Positions 61,651 through 64,000 of a DNA stretch of 64,000 bases are shown here, one piece after another. Position 1 is the first letter of the stretch. The number at the start of each line of letters is the position of its first letter. The stretch lies in assembly GCA_000697665.1 (NCBI GenBank), contig KL197710.1, positions 2,145,036 through 2,209,035 on the forward strand. Direction: 5' to 3'. The stretch is from Jaapia argillacea MUCL 33604. Taxonomy: Eukaryota > Basidiomycota > Agaricomycetes > Jaapiales > Jaapiaceae. The notes beneath the pieces are model-generated. The model saw only the letters and a list, made by a program, of their open reading frames with translations, made no database searches and had not been told where the DNA came from. Both the position numbers and the translations under genes were made by a program.

Positions 61651-62755
61651 TCAGCACGATGTCGCTTCGATATCAATGTTCAAGTTCCCTTTCTACTCCC
61701 CCGTCCTCGGATCAGCCTCTGCAAACTTCAGGAAAGCAGACGACATGGACGCACATAGGTTGACAAGGCGCTCCTAGCCGTAGTGGCGATATCTAGAGCA
61801 TTCACTCCACTTGCTTCACAGGCTTCTTTGGGGTTTATAGTCTGTTATCCACCAGGAAAATCGTTATATCAATAGAAACGAAATCAAGGAATAGTTGCTT
61901 ACGCCGCCGAATTGCGGAATCTTGCAATAATTGGCTGGGTGAGTGGCTGGGCATCTGGAGATTGCAATGAGCCGATGCGTCGTTGGGTTTGGGCTTGAAG
62001 AAGCCGCTTACGCATCTACGATCTTGACCTTGATAGTGTTGCCAGAACACGAGCCGGATGTTTCGCCATCGAGGGATCCAGTGCCTAAACCAAGCGGTTA
62101 AGGGAGTGTCGTCATCGCCGCGGGCGAGGGAGATACGTACACTTCACGTTATAGCACTAAGATCAGTCGGTACGATCAGGTGAGGTCAATTTTCTAGTGA
62201 GACACTGAAGGCAACTCACGGTTCCACACACTTGCTCCCCAGGACAGGCAGCTATCGTACAGGTAGACCTTCGAGAGTCGTCGCAAGAAACGAGTTCAAG
62301 TACTCACGTCCGGCACAATTGGTACACGCTCCCTTGCCATTGCTATCCGAAACGAAACCTTGTCAACACAAAGCAAGTCTCGAGGAGGGAGACGGCGCGT
62401 ACCACTTGCTAGCATCCATCGATCCCTGACATTTCGAGCCTTTCCAGAGTGGGGACAAATCACTCATGGCGGCAGCATAAATGTTCGTTCCTTGGCTATT
62501 CGTCGGTTTGAACCCTGAACGCCGAGACTATCAGTTACGATGGGGGAAAGAAGGTCCCGAAATATGCACCGGAACATGCGACTCCTGATTGAGTTGTGTA
62601 CTACAAAGATGATTCAAGGGGGCGTGTTCTCGACAGGGGAGTGGGGAGGGGTCACGTACATCGTTGAAAGTCGACACACCAGAGTCCGCATTGGCCAGCA
62701 GAACACCCCCTAGCAAACTAAGAACAAAGGTAAGTTGGAATGTGAGTTGAACCAT
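61651..62755 (-). CDS. Secreted barwin/expansin-like (double-psi beta-barrel) protein
   Basis: A small cysteine-rich secreted protein split into ten exons within 1.1 kb. ATG 62753-62755 opens a signal peptide (MVQLTFQLTFVLSLLGGVLL). In-phase exons: 62660-62755, 62570-62600, 62403-62514, 62308-62342, 62220-62251, a 16-nt exon at 62141-62156, then four more. The protein reads GVSTFNDYTTQSGVACSGFK, TNIYAAAMSDLSPLWKGSKC, MDASKCNGKGACTNCAGPAC, GEQVCGTCYNVKCTGSLDGE, CSGNTIKVKIVDACPATHPA, NYCKIPQFGG, NPKEACEASGVNALDIATTA and KGNLNIDIEATSC. The TFNDY start, IKVKIVDACPATHPANYCK barrel strand and conserved cysteines match fungal barwin/expansin-like proteins, which loosen or bind cell walls. No cellulose-binding module is present. 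Confidence 0.88.
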
Positions 62756-63344
62756 GTCGTTCTTGACACTTTAATAGTTGGTATCCCTTTCTTTATATCC
62801 CGGCGTCAGGTCTACATCCGCAAAATAACCGATTTTCACGAATACACCCAGACAGGTGACTCTCACAGTTGAGAAAACCAAGGGATATATCTCGCTTGGG
62901 TGAAATTCGGATGCGAGAACTGATGTTCTCGTATTCAAAAATCTGAGCGTGCGGATGCCAAGGAAACCGAGGTCGGAGTTGGAGCAGAGTGGAGGTGTCT
63001 TCTGTGAGAAGCATGCGTTCATGAGAACGTTGCCTCGTAGGCCATAGACTTGGAAGCTGGAGAAACAAGGCGTTTGTGTGTCGATGTAGAAGTTCCAATT
63101 GAGCATTCCGGCGTGTTCTGGTCTAAAGAGACTAGATATCAGCACCTAGTATATTGATTCCTACGAATAGTGCGACCGAATTGAACAGCCTGACAACAAA
63201 TAGAGAGCGATGAGATACAAAACATAAACAAGGACAATATGATAACAATTTGAAGGGGAAAGCAAAGTAAGGGGGTATGAGATGAGATACCACAGGCAAT
63301 GTGGGTCCTTTCGAAAGTGGGCACTGACACAACTTGCGGGCGAT
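62756..63344. other. Intergenic, no supported gene
   Basis: About 0.6 kb between two minus-strand genes; it should hold the barwin-like promoter and the SRA-gene 3' UTR. Open frames here are short and unsupported. Confidence 0.5.
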
Positions 63345-64000
63345 TTAGTCGCCGCCAGACTGAGACTCGGATGGAGAGCCACTGGTGTCTCCGTCAGCAG
63401 ACGCATCCTCGTCCTCATCTTCGCCTTCAGCATCGTCGTCATCGGAATCGCCTTCGGTAAAATCACCTTCAGCCCGAACAGGGATAGGTGGCTGATTGGG
63501 AAGGCGCTATGAAGGAGGGTCCAGGTAAGGTAAGGTCAGATCAGGTTCGCGGCTGATGATACCTGAGTGGGCGTACCTTGAACGCATACTTGCAGACGAG
63601 GAAACCTTCGACCCCTGGCTCTGACCATGCCTAAAAAATTGGGTATCAGCAGACGGCATCGGAAGCGCATGCAGTGTCATTCGCCTTTTCGACAACGTAG
63701 AGACCGTCATAGCGATACCTGTGCAATAGAATTTCAGCAACATAAGGGAAACTGTTCAGTGGCAGGTACATACCCTTCGTATGGCGCATATTTTGACTTG
63801 CCCTTGAAACCTCGTATAACACGGACAGGCTTCTTGGTTTCGGATGATACCTAGAACACAGCTGAGCCTCATGGCATCGACCGGTCGGATGACGCCTACC
63901 TTGAGGGTTCGGTTAAAGGAATTTTCGAAGGTCTGGTCAGAGCTTTGTGGAGCCGTGCGGAGCTGCGAGAGGGTAGTTGGTAGAAGCAATCATACATATC
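63345..64000 (-). CDS. SRA (YDG) domain protein, 5' part cut by the right edge
   Basis: The visible 3' exons encode most of an SRA/SAD domain: LRTAPQSSDQTFENSFNRTL, then K-VSSETKKPVRVIRGFKGK, SKYAPYEG, RYDGLYVVEKAW, SEPGVEGFLVCKYAFK and RLPNQPPIPVRAEGDFTEGD, followed by an acidic tail (DSDDDDAEGEDEDEDASADG) ending SGSPSESGGD (stop 63345). The PVRVIRG, KYAP, GYRYDGLY and F-RLPGQPPLP blocks are the SRA signature. In UHRF1 this domain binds hemimethylated CpG and guides maintenance methylation. No RING finger follows, so the visible part resembles SRA-only fungal proteins such as Cryptococcus Uhf1. Several 45-60 nt introns are inferred. The N-terminus is outside the window. Confidence 0.88.

Overview
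The window is nuclear DNA of a fungus, most likely a basidiomycete and probably a tremellomycete-type yeast. The evidence is that nearly every gene is cut by several GT-AG introns of about 40-65 nt, genes lie on both strands with mostly short spacers, and the proteins are eukaryotic and fungal (TEF1, MPP10, SEC9, LSM1, ELP5, SPP1, a PAS-kinase-type kinase, NDUFA5). The lineage is inferred from gene architecture and protein resemblance only; no database was searched. The exon joins quoted were made by eye from splice sites and reading phase.

Layout, left to right. 1-5.1 kb: mitochondrial aspartate aminotransferase (cut by the left edge), divergent from cytosolic aspartyl-tRNA synthetase, then a small one-pass membrane protein. 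5.1-11.5 kb: gene-poor, with one confident gene, a proline-rich protein starting with a PRPILKR motif. 11.5-18 kb: ELP5, a membrane-anchored GNAT-like acetyltransferase, a dienelactone hydrolase and TEF1 with a likely 5' UTR intron. 18.7-31 kb: a PAS-kinase-like kinase, RPL32, a MEMO1-family protein, a TFC7-like histidine phosphatase, an STM1/SERBP1-like RGG protein and a secreted major-royal-jelly-protein-family protein. 31.5-42.2 kb: a giant SPP1/CXXC1-like PHD protein, LSM1, an inverted pair of intron-containing tRNA-Ser(UGA) genes, a head-to-head pair of nuclear genes for mitochondrial proteins (NDUFA5 and bL32m) and a 3-ketoacyl-CoA thiolase. 42.2-53.4 kb: two paralogous amidases on opposite strands enclosing RPS3, a secreted polysaccharide lyase family 8 enzyme and a four-helix membrane protein. 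53.7-64 kb: MPP10, SEC9, a GPI-anchored-type protein, an acidic conserved fungal protein, a secreted barwin/expansin-like protein and, cut by the right edge, an SRA (YDG) domain protein.

Most genes are housekeeping: translation (AspRS, eEF1A, eL32, uS3, bL32m, tRNA-Ser, ELP5 for tRNA wobble modification), ribosome biogenesis (MPP10), mRNA decay (LSM1), chromatin (SPP1-like, SRA protein) and mitochondrial metabolism. A second theme is secretion and catabolism (PL8 lyase, amidases, MRJP-family protein, barwin-like protein, GPI protein, dienelactone hydrolase), which fits a saprotroph. I saw no transposon, retroelement, CRISPR array or other obvious novel system. The observations most worth following are the SRA-only protein, the SPP1 fusion-like architecture, two microexons, a GC-AG intron that sets the start of the MEMO1 gene, and the tRNA inverted pair.
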